DNA of 64,000 nt from Thermoleophilales bacterium (GTDB lineage: Bacteria; Actinomycetota; Thermoleophilia; Solirubrobacterales; 70-9), in the NCBI GenBank assembly GCA_020636955.1, contig JACJWY010000004.1:62001-126000 (forward strand), in the 5' to 3' direction. The translations under genes were made by a program, and so were the position numbers. Position 1 is the first letter of the stretch. Every line of letters begins with the position of its first letter. Positions 55,038 through 64,000 of this stretch are shown here, piece after piece. The notes under the pieces were generated by a model. It ran no database searches, was not told where the DNA came from, and saw only the letters and a program-made list of their open reading frames with translations.

Positions 55038-57371
55038 GTGGAAGCGGCATCCAACTACGAAAGCGGCGTACCCGACTCACCCGGACCGGACGAGGTCGGT
55101 GATGGCGCCCCGGCTCAGCTTTTCGCGGACGGACTGAACCCGCCCCAGCGGGCGGCCGTCGAATACGGAGACGGGCCGCTGCTGGTGATCGCCGGGGCCG
55201 GTTCGGGCAAGACCAGGGTGCTGACTCACCGAATCGTGCACCTGCTCGGCACCCGCCGGGCGAGGCCGGGCGAGATCCTCGCGATCACCTTCACAAACCG
55301 GGCCGCGACCGAGATGCGGGAACGGGTGGAGGAGCTGATCGGTTCCAAGGCGCGGGCGATGTGGGTGACCACATTCCACTCTGCCTGCGGCCGAATGCTG
55401 CGCGGCGACGCGGAAAAGCTCGGCTACGCAAGGGCCTTCACGATCTATGACGAGGCCGACTCGATCCGCATGATCAAACGGGTCATGGATGAGCTCGATG
55501 TCGACCCGAAACGCTTCCCAGCCCGGGCGATCAAGAACGCCATATCCGGCGCCAAGAACGAGCTGATCGATCCGGAGGAGTACAAGCAGCGGGGCGGCTC
55601 CTACTTTGAGGACACTGCGGCCGGGGTCTACGCGCTCTACGAGCAGCGGATGGTCGAGTCGAACGCGATGGACTTTGACGACCTGCTGGTCCGCATGGTC
55701 AACGTGCTGGAGCTGTTCCCCGAGGTGCGGGAAAGGTGGCGACGGGCCTTCCGCTACGTGCTGGTGGACGAATACCAGGACACCAACCACGCCCAGTACC
55801 GGCTGCTGCAGCTGCTTTGCGGGGAGCACCGGAACCTGACCGTGGTCGGGGACGAGGACCAGTCGATCTACGGTTTCCGGCACGCCGACATCCGCAACAT
55901 CCTCGACTTCGAACAGGACTTCCCGGATGCGAAGGTGGTCAAGCTCGAGCAGAACTACCGCTCGACCCAGACGATTCTCTCCGCTGCCAACGCGGTGGTG
56001 GAGAACAACCGGGACCGCAGGCCAAAGAAGCTCTGGACCGATCTGGGGCAAGGCGACGAGATCGAAGTGGTGAGACTTTCGGACGAGCACGAGGAAGCCC
56101 GCTGGGTGGCGGGGGAGATTGAACGGCTGGTCGAGGACGAAGGTATTTCGCCGCTCGACGTCGCGGTCTTCTACCGCATGAATGCGATGAGCCGGGTACT
56201 TGAAGACACCCTGGTCCGCTTCGGCACCGCTTACCGGGTGATCGGAGGTACACGCTTCTACGACCGGGCCGAAATCAAGGATGCGATCGCCTACCTGCAG
56301 TACATCGCCAACCCGCGTGATTCGGTCGCCTTCACCAGGATCGTCAATTCACCCAAACGGGGAATCGGAAACACGACCCAGGGCCGGCTGCTCGCCTTTG
56401 CGAACACGACCGGTGACGACATCTGGAATGTCGCAGGCCAGGTCGAGTCTGTCCCGGGAATGGGCACGGCGGCGATCCGCGCGGTCTCCGAGTTTCAGAG
56501 GACAATGCGAGGCTTGAAAGAGGACGTGGAAGGCCGCCCGCTGGCCGACCTGCTGGAACGGGTTCTGGACGAGACCGGATACTTCGAGGCACTCGAATCG
56601 GAACGGACCGTTGAGGCCGAAGGGCGGATCGAGAACCTCCGGGAACTCATCGGTGTGGCCGGGGAATTCGACACCAACCGGGCGCTGGAAGGCGACAGCG
56701 ATGTGCCACCTCTGGACGAGTTCCTGCAGCAGATCTCGCTCTATTCGGAACAGGACAAGCTGACCGACCGCGAAGAGCTGCTTACCCTGATGACCCTCCA
56801 CAACGCCAAGGGGCTTGAGTACGACACGGTATTCATCATCGGCTGCGAGGACGGAGTCTTTCCCCATCAGCGGGCTCTGGACGAGGGCGAGGAGGAAGAG
56901 GAACGGCGCCTTTGTTACGTGGGCATCACCAGGGCGCGAAAACGGCTTTACCTGACCAGTGCCCGTACCCGCCGCATGTTCGGGGGCCGGTCAGAAACGA
57001 CCATGCCGTCACGCTTTCTCGACGAGCTTCCCGCCACCCTGGTCCACCAGCAGGGGTCCGCAGTTGGCCAGAGCGGCTTTTCGCCCGGCTTCTCCGGTGC
57101 CGGTTACGGAGGAAGTGGCCGGGCGCGAAGCTATCAGGCTCCGGGACGGCCTCGGCCGGGCGGCGGCACGGGCGACACCGCACAGAGCCAGATTCAGCCC
57201 GGCACTGCGCTTCGTTTCGAGGTTGGTGATGATGTGATTCACGGCACCTTTGGCGAAGGAGTGGTGACTGGCGCCGAACCTGGCGGGGTGATCATGGTCC
57301 GGTTCGCCAGCGACGGCAGTGAGCGGAAACTGATGGCCGAATACGCGCCAATCAGGAAGAAGTCGGGCTGA
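55038..57371 (+). CDS. pcrA: UvrD/PcrA superfamily 1A DNA helicase
   Basis: ATP-dependent 3'-5' helicase (777 aa) for repair and replication. Motifs in order: Walker A VIAGAGSGKTRVLTHRI, ITFTNRAATEMRERV, Walker B VLVDEYQDTNHAQY, GDEDQSIYGFRHAD, KLEQNYRSTQTIL, LMTLHNAKGLEYDTVFIIG and VGITRARKRLYL. The C-terminus has a Gly/Ser-rich linker and a final Tudor-like module (GDDVIHGTFGEGVVTGAEPG) that binds RNA polymerase in other PcrA proteins. Start is a GTG. Confidence 0.95.
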   Translation: MEAASNYESGVPDSPGPDEVGDGAPAQLFADGLNPPQRAAVEYGDGPLLVIAGAGSGKTRVLTHRIVHLLGTRRARPGEILAITFTNRAATEMRERVEELIGSKARAMWVTTFHSACGRMLRGDAEKLGYARAFTIYDEADSIRMIKRVMDELDVDPKRFPARAIKNAISGAKNELIDPEEYKQRGGSYFEDTAAGVYALYEQRMVESNAMDFDDLLVRMVNVLELFPEVRERWRRAFRYVLVDEYQDTNHAQYRLLQLLCGEHRNLTVVGDEDQSIYGFRHADIRNILDFEQDFPDAKVVKLEQNYRSTQTILSAANAVVENNRDRRPKKLWTDLGQGDEIEVVRLSDEHEEARWVAGEIERLVEDEGISPLDVAVFYRMNAMSRVLEDTLVRFGTAYRVIGGTRFYDRAEIKDAIAYLQYIANPRDSVAFTRIVNSPKRGIGNTTQGRLLAFANTTGDDIWNVAGQVESVPGMGTAAIRAVSEFQRTMRGLKEDVEGRPLADLLERVLDETGYFEALESERTVEAEGRIENLRELIGVAGEFDTNRALEGDSDVPPLDEFLQQISLYSEQDKLTDREELLTLMTLHNAKGLEYDTVFIIGCEDGVFPHQRALDEGEEEEERRLCYVGITRARKRLYLTSARTRRMFGGRSETTMPSRFLDELPATLVHQQGSAVGQSGFSPGFSGAGYGGSGRARSYQAPGRPRPGGGTGDTAQSQIQPGTALRFEVGDDVIHGTFGEGVVTGAEPGGVIMVRFASDGSERKLMAEYAPIRKKSG

Positions 57372-57398
57372 AAACAGACGGACGGAAGGTTCAGGCGG

Positions 57399-58250
57399 TT
57401 GAGCGCAAAGATCATTGACGGCAAGGCGGTTTCGGCCGAGGTTCGCGAAAGGGTCGCGGCTGAGGTAACCGAGTTCATCGCCGGTGGCGGCCATCAGCCG
57501 GTGCTGGCGACCGTGCTGGTCGGGGACGACCCGGCTTCACATGTCTACGTGGCGAACAAGCACAAGGCCTGCGAGGCGGCCGGAATCGGCTCGGTCCATC
57601 ACGAACTTCCGGCCGAAACAAGCCAGGCCGACCTGGTTGCCCTGGTCAAGGCCCTTGGCGACGACGACGGCATTGACGGCATTCTCGTCCAGCTCCCACC
57701 GCCCGACCACATCGACGCCGATGCAGTGATCGCCGCGATCAATCCGGCCAAGGACGTCGACGGACTGACCGCGACCAACGCCGGTCTGCTGGCCGGCGGA
57801 CGGCCCGGACTGGTTCCCTGCACGCCCGCCGGAGTAATCGAGCTGCTCGACCACGCCGGGACGGAAATCGAGGGTGCGGAGGCGGTTATCGTCGGTCGGT
57901 CAAATCTGGTCGGCCGGCCCCTGATCAGCCTGCTATTGGGCCGAAACGCCACCGTCACCGCCGCTCATTCCCGTACCCGGGACCTCGAGGGGGTTTGCAG
58001 GCGGGCCGACATCCTGGTCGCCGCGGTCGGGGTGCCGGGTCTGCTCGGCGCCGAACACGTGAAGCCGGGCGCGACCGTGATCGACGTCGGCATCAACCGG
58101 ACCGACGACGGCCTCAAGGGCGATGTGGACTTTGAAGCGGCGGTCGAAGTCGCCGGAGCCATAACCCCGGTTCCGGGCGGTGTTGGTCCGATGACCATCG
58201 CGATGCTGATGGCGAACACCTTGATCGCCGCCAAGGCCAGGGCCCGGTGA
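57399..58250 (+). CDS. folD: Bifunctional methylenetetrahydrofolate dehydrogenase/cyclohydrolase
   Basis: Interconverts 5,10-methylene- and 10-formyl-THF. The 283-aa protein has [20 protein letters not shown] with the catalytic Lys, [23 protein letters not shown] and [16 protein letters not shown] [16 protein letters not shown] with the NADP site. [19 protein letters not shown] is the C-terminal signature. TTG start with GGAAGG upstream; it overlaps the next gene. Confidence 0.95.
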   Translation: MSAKIIDGKAVSAEVRERVAAEVTEFIAGGGHQPVLATVLVGDDPASHVYVANKHKACEAAGIGSVHHELPAETSQADLVALVKALGDDDGIDGILVQLPPPDHIDADAVIAAINPAKDVDGLTATNAGLLAGGRPGLVPCTPAGVIELLDHAGTEIEGAEAVIVGRSNLVGRPLISLLLGRNATVTAAHSRTRDLEGVCRRADILVAAVGVPGLLGAEHVKPGATVIDVGINRTDDGLKGDVDFEAAVEVAGAITPVPGGVGPMTIAMLMANTLIAAKARAR

Positions 58251-58597
58251 AGCTGTCCAGGGTTCACCCGGCGGAATGGCTGGTCGGACTGATCGGGCTC
58301 ATTGTGGCGTTCGGACTGATCAGGACCGTTTCCTCGCCCGGCACGCTCCACCTGATCGTCATCCTGGTCGCCATGTCCGGGCTCGCCCTGCCGGTGGTGG
58401 TGGCGATGAGCGCAAAGACCAATGTGCCGATCGTCTACGAGACCTTCCTGTGGATCGTTTCCTGCCTGGTCAGTCTGGTTCTCGTGTTCAAGGCTTTGTT
58501 TCCGTCAAATGTGGTCTTTGAATCCGGCTATCTGGCGCTGGCCGGCATGCTTGCCATTAGTTTCACGTTGTGGCTGAGCGTCCGCAGGGAAAGTTGA
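58247..58597 (+). CDS. Small hypothetical membrane protein with four predicted helices
   Basis: A 116-aa protein, not recognised. Hydrophobic segments lie at about residues 10-26 ([16 protein letters not shown]), 34-54, 64-83 and 92-110, giving four likely transmembrane helices. The GTG start overlaps folD by four bases, so it is translationally coupled. The gene lies between folD and gatC. Confidence 0.65.
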   Translation: MKLSRVHPAEWLVGLIGLIVAFGLIRTVSSPGTLHLIVILVAMSGLALPVVVAMSAKTNVPIVYETFLWIVSCLVSLVLVFKALFPSNVVFESGYLALAGMLAISFTLWLSVRRES

Positions 58598-58630
58598 CCC
58601 GACGGCCTGACGTTGCGGGTGATCCGTCCA

Positions 58631-58636
58631 TAAACT
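58631..58636 (+). promoter_or_regulatory. -10 box of gatC (leaderless type)
   Basis: TAAACT, seven bases before the GTG at 58644. It heads the gatCAB operon. Confidence 0.5.
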
Positions 58637-58643
58637 CAGCTTC

Positions 58644-58934
58644 GTGATTGAGCGCGAACAGGTTCTCCATGTGGCCCGCCTTTCCCGGCTGCGTCTGAGC
58701 GATGAAGAGGTCGACACCCTGACCGGGGAACTCTCGTCGGTTCTCGACCATGTCGACAAGCTCGCTGAAGTCGACATCGAGGGGGTCGAACCGACCTCGC
58801 ATGTTCTGCCGCTCGAGAACGTGCTGCGAACCGACGAGCCTCGACCGAGCCTCGAACGGGAGGTGGCGCTCTCGCAGGCCCCCGATCCTCACGACGGCGC
58901 CTTCCGGGTGCCATCGCCGCAGGCGGAGGCCTGA
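58644..58934 (+). CDS. gatC: Aspartyl/glutamyl-tRNA amidotransferase subunit C
   Basis: Small subunit (96 aa) that holds GatA and GatB together. HVARLSRLRLSDEEVDTLTGELSSVLDHVDKLAEVD is the family pattern (read in parts), ending near PSPQAEA. Start is a GTG. First gene of gatCAB, three bases ahead of gatA. Confidence 0.93.
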   Translation: MIEREQVLHVARLSRLRLSDEEVDTLTGELSSVLDHVDKLAEVDIEGVEPTSHVLPLENVLRTDEPRPSLEREVALSQAPDPHDGAFRVPSPQAEA

Positions 58935-58937
58935 GCG

Positions 58938-60395
58938 ATGGCCGATATGCAACTGCTTGCCGCCAGCGGTGCGGAAACCGCAGCGCAGATTGCCGCCGGC
59001 GAGGTCTCGGCTGATGAAGTGCTCGACTTCTGGCTGTCCCGTGCCGCGAACGACCGCCTGAACGGATACCTCTGGAAATCCGGTCCCGAATCGGCAAGGG
59101 AAGGCGGCGCTCCCGGCGGTCCGCTTTCCGGTGTTCCGATTGCGATCAAGGACATCTTCTGCACCGAAGGAGTGCCGACCACTGCCGCGTCGAGGATTCT
59201 CGGCGGTTACGTGCCGCCGTACACGGCGACCTCGGTGAGCAAGACCGCCGCGGCCGGGATGCCGATGCTGGGCAAGACCAACATGGACGAGTTCGCGATG
59301 GGCTCATCTAACGAGAATTCGGCTTACGGCGCCTGCCTCAATCCCTGGGACACCGAAAGGGTTCCGGGCGGATCCTCCGGCGGCTCGGCCGCCGTGGTGG
59401 CCGGCGGGCTCGCTCCCTGGGCGCTCGGTACCGATACCGGCGGTTCGATTCGGCAGCCCGCCGGTTTCTGCGGCATCGTCGGGTTGAAACCCACTTACGG
59501 AGCCATCTCCCGCTACGGAATGATCGCCTTCGCCTCTTCGCTGGACCAATGTGGTCCCCTGACCAGAAATGTCACCGATGCCGCCCTCCTCCTCGAGGTC
59601 CTTCAGGGGCGTGACGAGATGGATACGACCTCGGTCGGCATCGAAGGCGGGATCAAGGCTCCGACTGCAGAACGCCTCGACGGAATGACCTTCGGGGTGC
59701 CGCGCGGTTTGATTGGAGAGGGAATCGAAGCCGGCGTTCTCGCCCGCTTCGAGGACACACTGATCCGGATCGCCGAGCTCGGCGGAGAGATCGTCGATAT
59801 CGAACTGCCGCATGCCGGCCATGCGATTTCGGCCTATTACGTGCTGGCCCCGGCCGAGGCATCGACAAACCTCTCCCGCTACGACGGTGTGCGCTACGGC
59901 CTGCGCTCCAGCGATGAAGATCTCCTCTCGATGTACGAGCTGACCCGCGAAGAGGGCTTCGGGCCCGAGGTCAAACGGCGGATCATGCTCGGCACCTACG
60001 CACTTTCGTCCGGCTACTACGACGCCTACTATGGCCGTGCCCAGAAGGTCCGGACCCGGATTGTCGAGGACTTCGACAGCGCCTTCGCCAAGGTCGACTT
60101 CGTCGTCACGCCTACCTCCCCGACCGTCGCTTTCAGGCTTGGCGAGAAAACCGCCGACCCCTGGACGATGTACCTCAGCGATGTCTTCACGGTGCCGATC
60201 TCACTGGCTGGCATCCCTGCTATTTCGATTCCGGCCGGGCTGGCCGAGCCCGATGGCGGCGGGCCCGAACTCCCGGTGGGCTTTCAGATCGCAGCCCCCG
60301 CGTTCAGCGAGCAGAAACTGATCGAAGCCTCCCATGCGCTGGAACAGGCGATCGGATTCGACGGGTCAGCCGCCCTCGAAGGGGGCGCCCGATGA
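58938..60395 (+). CDS. gatA: Aspartyl/glutamyl-tRNA amidotransferase subunit A
   Basis: Amidase-signature glutaminase (485 aa) that supplies ammonia to GatB. The Ser-Ser-Lys triad is in VPIAIKDIFCTEG, GSSGGSAAVVAGG and the DTGGSIRQPAGFCG loop. GMIAFASSLDQCGP and MLGTYALSSGYYDAYYG are typical of GatA. It overlaps gatB by four bases. Confidence 0.96.
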   Translation: MADMQLLAASGAETAAQIAAGEVSADEVLDFWLSRAANDRLNGYLWKSGPESAREGGAPGGPLSGVPIAIKDIFCTEGVPTTAASRILGGYVPPYTATSVSKTAAAGMPMLGKTNMDEFAMGSSNENSAYGACLNPWDTERVPGGSSGGSAAVVAGGLAPWALGTDTGGSIRQPAGFCGIVGLKPTYGAISRYGMIAFASSLDQCGPLTRNVTDAALLLEVLQGRDEMDTTSVGIEGGIKAPTAERLDGMTFGVPRGLIGEGIEAGVLARFEDTLIRIAELGGEIVDIELPHAGHAISAYYVLAPAEASTNLSRYDGVRYGLRSSDEDLLSMYELTREEGFGPEVKRRIMLGTYALSSGYYDAYYGRAQKVRTRIVEDFDSAFAKVDFVVTPTSPTVAFRLGEKTADPWTMYLSDVFTVPISLAGIPAISIPAGLAEPDGGGPELPVGFQIAAPAFSEQKLIEASHALEQAIGFDGSAALEGGAR

Positions 60396-61828
60396 GCACC
60401 GAATACGAGGCGGTGATCGGACTGGAAATCCACGTCCAGCTTTCGACAAGGACGAAGATGTTCTGCGGCTGCGAGCTTTCCTTCGGCGATGAGCCCAACG
60501 TCCACACCTGCCCGGTTTGCCTGGCCCTTCCCGGCGTCCTGCCGGTGCCGAACGAAAAGGCGGTTCAGTACGCGCTTCAGATCGGCGCGGCGCTCGGCTG
60601 CGAGCTTTCCCCGGTTTCCACCTTCGACCGCAAGAACTACTTCTATCCGGACAATCCCAAGGCCTACCAGATCACCCAGGCCACCTATCCCTTCGCGGTT
60701 AACGGCCGGCTTGGCGAGGTGAGGATCCATCACGCCCACCTCGAAGAAGACGCCGCCAAGACCATCCACACCGGTGGCGGGGGAAGGATCAGCGGCTCCG
60801 ACGCCTCCGAGGTGGATTTCAACCGGGGGGGAACTCCCCTGGTCGAGATTGTCACCGAGCCTGACCTGCGCTCCGGTGCCCAGGTGCGCGAATGGGGTCA
60901 GCTGCTCCGGGCGACGATCCGGCAGCTCGGGGTCTCCGACGTGAACATGGAGGAGGGCTCACTGCGCTGCGACGCGAACATTTCGGTGCGTCCGGTCGGC
61001 TCGGATGAACTGGGCACCAAGACCGAACTGAAGAACATGAACTCCTTCCGGTTCATCGAACGGGGTATCGAGGCCGAGGTCACCCGGCAGAAGGAAGTGA
61101 TCGCGGCCGGGGGAGAGGTCGAGCAGGAAACCCTCCACTTCGATCCTTCGACCGGCGAGCTGCATTCGCTGAGGTCCAAGGAGGAAGCCCACGACTATCG
61201 CTACCTGCCGGAACCGGACCTGGTCCCGGTGGTCCCGTCGCCGGAAACGCTGGAGATGGCGAAGAGCTCGCTTCCGGAGCTTCCGGCCGCGCGAGCCCGG
61301 CGTTACGAGGAGATCGGAGTCTCCGGGCAGGCCGCGTTGCTCCTGTCATTCGAAGTCGAATGGGCCGAGTACTTCGAAGGCGTGCTCGAGGCCGGGACCG
61401 GAATCGACCCCCGGGTTGCTGCGAACTGGGTAACCGGAGAACTTGCGGCCGAGCTCCGCCGTCAGGACGACCGGCCACTTGCCGAATCCAAAGTCGGCCC
61501 TGCCGCGCTGGCGACTCTCATCAACATGGTCGCGGAGAAAAAGATCTCGCACGGCTCTGGCAAGTCCGTGCTGGAAGAAATGGTCAGCTCCGGGGCGGAA
61601 CCCGAGTCGGTGGTTGCCGAGCAGGGCCTCGAGCAGATTTCCGATTCCGGTGAACTGGAAAGAATCGTAATTCAGGCCATCGAAGACAACCCGAAACCTG
61701 CCGAGCAGGTCCGCTCAGGCAACGAGAAGGCAATCGGTGCCCTGGTCGGGGCGGTCATGAAGGCGACCCAGGGCCGCGCCGACGGAGGCGAGGTCAACCG
61801 CCTCCTGCGTCAGCACCTGGGCCTCTAG
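60392..61828 (+). CDS. gatB: Aspartyl/glutamyl-tRNA amidotransferase subunit B
   Basis: Kinase/transamidase subunit (478 aa) converting Glu-tRNA-Gln or Asp-tRNA-Asn to the amide forms. AVIGLEIHVQLSTRTKMFC, CPVCLALPGVLPV (zinc site), DRKNYFYPDNPKAYQITQ, FNRGGTPLVEIVTEPDLRS and DANISVRP are all present, and a YqeY-like C-terminal domain ends in LLRQHLGL. Its presence implies that a GlnRS, AsnRS or both may be missing. Confidence 0.96.
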   Translation: MSTEYEAVIGLEIHVQLSTRTKMFCGCELSFGDEPNVHTCPVCLALPGVLPVPNEKAVQYALQIGAALGCELSPVSTFDRKNYFYPDNPKAYQITQATYPFAVNGRLGEVRIHHAHLEEDAAKTIHTGGGGRISGSDASEVDFNRGGTPLVEIVTEPDLRSGAQVREWGQLLRATIRQLGVSDVNMEEGSLRCDANISVRPVGSDELGTKTELKNMNSFRFIERGIEAEVTRQKEVIAAGGEVEQETLHFDPSTGELHSLRSKEEAHDYRYLPEPDLVPVVPSPETLEMAKSSLPELPAARARRYEEIGVSGQAALLLSFEVEWAEYFEGVLEAGTGIDPRVAANWVTGELAAELRRQDDRPLAESKVGPAALATLINMVAEKKISHGSGKSVLEEMVSSGAEPESVVAEQGLEQISDSGELERIVIQAIEDNPKPAEQVRSGNEKAIGALVGAVMKATQGRADGGEVNRLLRQHLGL

Positions 61829-61847
61829 GTTTCGTCCGGCCCTGCGA

Positions 61848-63125
61848 TCAGCGGCGTCGCAGCTTCACCTTGAAGCTTCGAACGACGGCGCGCTTGCTCT
61901 TCTTGCCGGTCTGATCGACCGCCCAGACCCGCAGGGTGTGCTTGCCGGGGCTCAACCGCTTGATTGTGATCTTGCTGGCACAGGTCTGGGGCTTGCGACG
62001 ATCGTACTTGCAGGTGAAACCGAGCAGGGTTGCCGCCGAACCCGAGAACTTGAACTTCACCGACCGTTTGTGGACCACCTTGGGCGGGGCACTCAGCAGC
62101 TTGATTTTCGGAGGTGGGGAGCCGCCGGCGTTGACGTAAAGGGACTTGGCCGCATTCGAGAAATACGGGCCGAATATGAAGCCGCAGGTGCTGGGAGCAC
62201 TGTCGCAGTAGCCGTAGCTGACCACCGAATTCACATAGTTGCCGAGGGTAACCCAGCCGCCTCCGCTGGCGCCCTGCTGCATATAGCAGGGGCTTGCGGC
62301 GATCGGGTATGGGGCGAGGTTGCTGCTTCCGTTGTCGCGACCGGCGAAAGACGAGTGGCAGCCCCGAAGGATCTCTCCGTCATAGGGCGGGTTCGGCTTC
62401 GAGGGGTATCCGTAGAGCGTGTACTCCAGGCCCTTCGGGTTCAGGTCGAAGGCGATCTGCCTTGAACCGAAGTAATTCTGGGCCGGCTGGTCGAGCACGA
62501 CCACCCCGATGTCGTAGGAGTTCGAGCCCTGGCTTACCCATTGGGAAGTGGTGTAAAGGCTGACCGCGGTACCTACCCCCAGCGGCGCGACCCCGTTCTC
62601 ATATCCGGGGATGAACACCAGGTTGGTGACAAAGGACTTGGTCGCCTGATCGAAGACGCAATGCCCGGCAGTGAAAATCACGTTGCGGTTGAGGGAGTCG
62701 ATGATCGTCCCGGAGCAGCTGTACGTGTTCGCGCCGACCGAGAAGAAGATCTTCCCGTGAACCACCTGGGGGAACTTGGTTACGTTCCCCGGGGTGAAAT
62801 CGCCGGTCGCCGCGGAAGCAGAAGCGCCGCCGATGAAATCGGGGATGTCGAGACTGTTTGCGGGGTCGGGCATGTCGGCCGGCTTGGCCGCAGCCAGCCG
62901 TTCCGGGGTCCAGAAGGAATCAGCCGAGGCCGGAGTGAGCACGGTTTCGGAGACGACGCCGCCGGAATCCGGGTTTACCTTCGACACCTTGGGCGGCGGT
63001 GGCCCCAGGTTGACGATTTCGGCAGCGGTCGCCTTGGACGAGAACGAAAAGAGGATGGCTGTGAGGGCGACGGCCAGTGCGATAGCCCCGAACGCCGTTC
63101 CCCTTGCCCTGCTTGTGAGACCCAT
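61848..63125 (-). CDS. Secreted trypsin-like serine protease with C-terminal Ig-like domain
   Basis: Exported protease of 425 aa. A signal peptide (AFGAIALAVALTAILFSFSSKATA) and a spacer precede the chymotrypsin-fold domain. The catalytic His is in VIFTAGHCVF, the Asp probably in NSYDIGVVVL, and the Ser in MQQGASGGGWVTLG. C-rich loops suggest disulfides. The last 85 residues form an Ig-like/Big-type module (KFSGSAATLLGFTCKYD, HTLRVWAVDQTG) ending KVKLRRR. It is divergent from the NADH dehydrogenase gene. Confidence 0.88.
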   Translation of the reverse strand: MGLTSRARGTAFGAIALAVALTAILFSFSSKATAAEIVNLGPPPPKVSKVNPDSGGVVSETVLTPASADSFWTPERLAAAKPADMPDPANSLDIPDFIGGASASAATGDFTPGNVTKFPQVVHGKIFFSVGANTYSCSGTIIDSLNRNVIFTAGHCVFDQATKSFVTNLVFIPGYENGVAPLGVGTAVSLYTTSQWVSQGSNSYDIGVVVLDQPAQNYFGSRQIAFDLNPKGLEYTLYGYPSKPNPPYDGEILRGCHSSFAGRDNGSSNLAPYPIAASPCYMQQGASGGGWVTLGNYVNSVVSYGYCDSAPSTCGFIFGPYFSNAAKSLYVNAGGSPPPKIKLLSAPPKVVHKRSVKFKFSGSAATLLGFTCKYDRRKPQTCASKITIKRLSPGKHTLRVWAVDQTGKKSKRAVVRSFKVKLRRR

Positions 63126-63186
63126 GGTTCCATTAGAACAGATCAGGAGACCATTGGTTGCGAACAGGCCGGAAATCCCCTCGTCC

Positions 63187-63192
63187 TATACT
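63187..63192 (+). promoter_or_regulatory. -10 box of the NADH dehydrogenase gene (leaderless type)
   Basis: TATACT, seven bases before the ATG at 63200. The best -10 match in the set. Confidence 0.55.
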
Positions 63193-63199
63193 CGCGACC

Positions 63200-64000
63200 A
63201 TGGCCTGGAACATCGTCATAGTCGGCGGCGGATTCGCCGGAGCCAACGTGGCCCGGCACCTCGAGAAGGTGCTGCCCCGTCAATCGTCGAGACTGACTCT
63301 GGTCAATGACGTGAATTTCCTTCTGTACACGCCGCTGCTTCCCGAAGCGGCGGCCGGCACCCTGGAGCCCCGGCACGTGGTGACGCCGCTGCGCGAGATC
63401 CTCCACCGCACCAACCTTCGCCTCGGGGTCGTCGACGCGCACGACCGGGCGGCCGGCGAGGTCACCCTTCGCGGCCATATGGGCCAGACCGAACAGATCC
63501 CCTACGACCATCTGGTTCTTGCCCCGGGCTCGATCTCGCGGTTTCTCCCGGTGCCGGGGCTGAACGAACACGCGGTCGGATTCAAGAGCCTCGCCGACGC
63601 GATCTTTCTGAGAAACCACCTGATCGAGACCCTCGAAATGGCCAATGCCACGGATGACCGGGAATTGAGGGAGGAGTTGCTCACCTACGTCTTCGTTGGT
63701 GGTGGCTATGCCGGACTCGAGGCGCTGGCCGAGCTTCAGGACTTCGCGGCTGATGCGATGAGGGACTATCCGAAAGCCCGCCTCCACGGCATGCGCTGGG
63801 TTCTGGTGGAAGCGGCCGACCGGGTTTTGCCCGAGATCGACCGGGAACTGGCCGACTACGCGGTTGATGAACTGCGGGGCCGGGGAATCGACATCAAGCT
63901 CGCCACGACCCTCGACGAGGTGACCGAGACCACCGCCACGATTTCAACCGGCGAGGTAATTCCGACCCGGACCGTGGTCTGGACCGCCGGGGTCGTTCCC
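63200..64000 (+). CDS. ndh: Type II NADH dehydrogenase (3' end beyond window)
   Basis: Membrane-associated flavoenzyme moving electrons from NADH to quinone without proton pumping. The first 267 residues are visible: FAD Rossmann motif NIVIVGGGFAGANVARHLE, YTPLLPEAAAGTLEPRHV, YDHLVLAPGS, and the NADH site TYVFVGGGYAGLEALAEL. The frame runs open to the window edge at VVWTAGVVP. Start ATG 63200. Confidence 0.92.
   Translation, partial: MAWNIVIVGGGFAGANVARHLEKVLPRQSSRLTLVNDVNFLLYTPLLPEAAAGTLEPRHVVTPLREILHRTNLRLGVVDAHDRAAGEVTLRGHMGQTEQIPYDHLVLAPGSISRFLPVPGLNEHAVGFKSLADAIFLRNHLIETLEMANATDDRELREELLTYVFVGGGYAGLEALAELQDFAADAMRDYPKARLHGMRWVLVEAADRVLPEIDRELADYAVDELRGRGIDIKLATTLDEVTETTATISTGEVIPTRTVVWTAGVVP

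Overview
The window is a high-GC, gene-dense bacterial chromosome segment. Gene order and content point to an actinobacterium, most probably of the Thermoleophilia/Solirubrobacterales type. The reasons are an ffh-rpsP-khpA-trmD-rplS-lepB-rnhB string, GTG and TTG starts, DUF3089 and DUF6351-like secreted proteins, L,D-transpeptidase, GatCAB, and TANNNT -10 boxes sitting directly in front of start codons. That placement is inference. No phage, insertion sequence, CRISPR array or defence island is visible.

Layout. 1-5.2 kb: translation and secretion genes (ffh partial, rpsP, khpA, trmD, rplS with an acidic tail, lepB, rnhB) with yraN facing them. A pair of near-identical perfect palindromes lies between trmD and rplS, and rimM is missing from its usual slot. 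5.3-10.5 kb: comM-dprA-thiD, then ilvD. 10.5-22 kb: a zone rich in secreted enzymes (two DUF3089 proteins, a DUF6351-like protein, a PI-PLC-like phosphodiesterase), an L,D-transpeptidase, a Xer recombinase, RNase HI, two soluble hydrolase/SDR genes, and tRNA-Gly, tRNA-Cys and tRNA-Val. 22.1-31 kb: HSL-type esterase, thrS, infC, wecB (reverse), a GH3 glycosidase, rpmI-rplT and a TrmH-type methyltransferase. The usual infC-rpmI-rplT operon is therefore split. 30.9-40.7 kb: pheS-pheT-argC-argJ-argB-argD, a small membrane protein, argG. 40.7-47.1 kb: a short hypothetical, a coiled-coil/transglycosylase-like cell-wall protein, sixA (reverse), an enoyl-CoA hydratase and dnaE. 47.1-54.9 kb: acyl-CoA dehydrogenase, a linear-amide (choloylglycine-type) hydrolase and glutamate decarboxylase (reverse), gltX, then a Cys-less Rrf2 regulator-cysK-cysE. 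55-64 kb: pcrA, folD, a small four-helix membrane protein, gatC-gatA-gatB, a secreted serine protease (reverse), and the start of a type II NADH dehydrogenase.

From about 38.04 kb to 44.75 kb, and again at about 45.8-45.92 kb, every gene on both strands is broken by single-base frameshifts although family motifs run on in alternating frames. argG, argD and dnaE are among them. This looks like a low-quality stretch of consensus rather than real gene decay, so these entries should be read as intact genes with sequence errors.

The most noteworthy signals are the twin palindromes at 2660-2733, the consistent leaderless-type promoter architecture at many gene heads, short basic C-terminal tails shared by unrelated secreted proteins, the glutamate decarboxylase/amide hydrolase pair, and a long imperfect hairpin at 48.52-48.57 kb. 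I did not find a clearly new multi-gene system.
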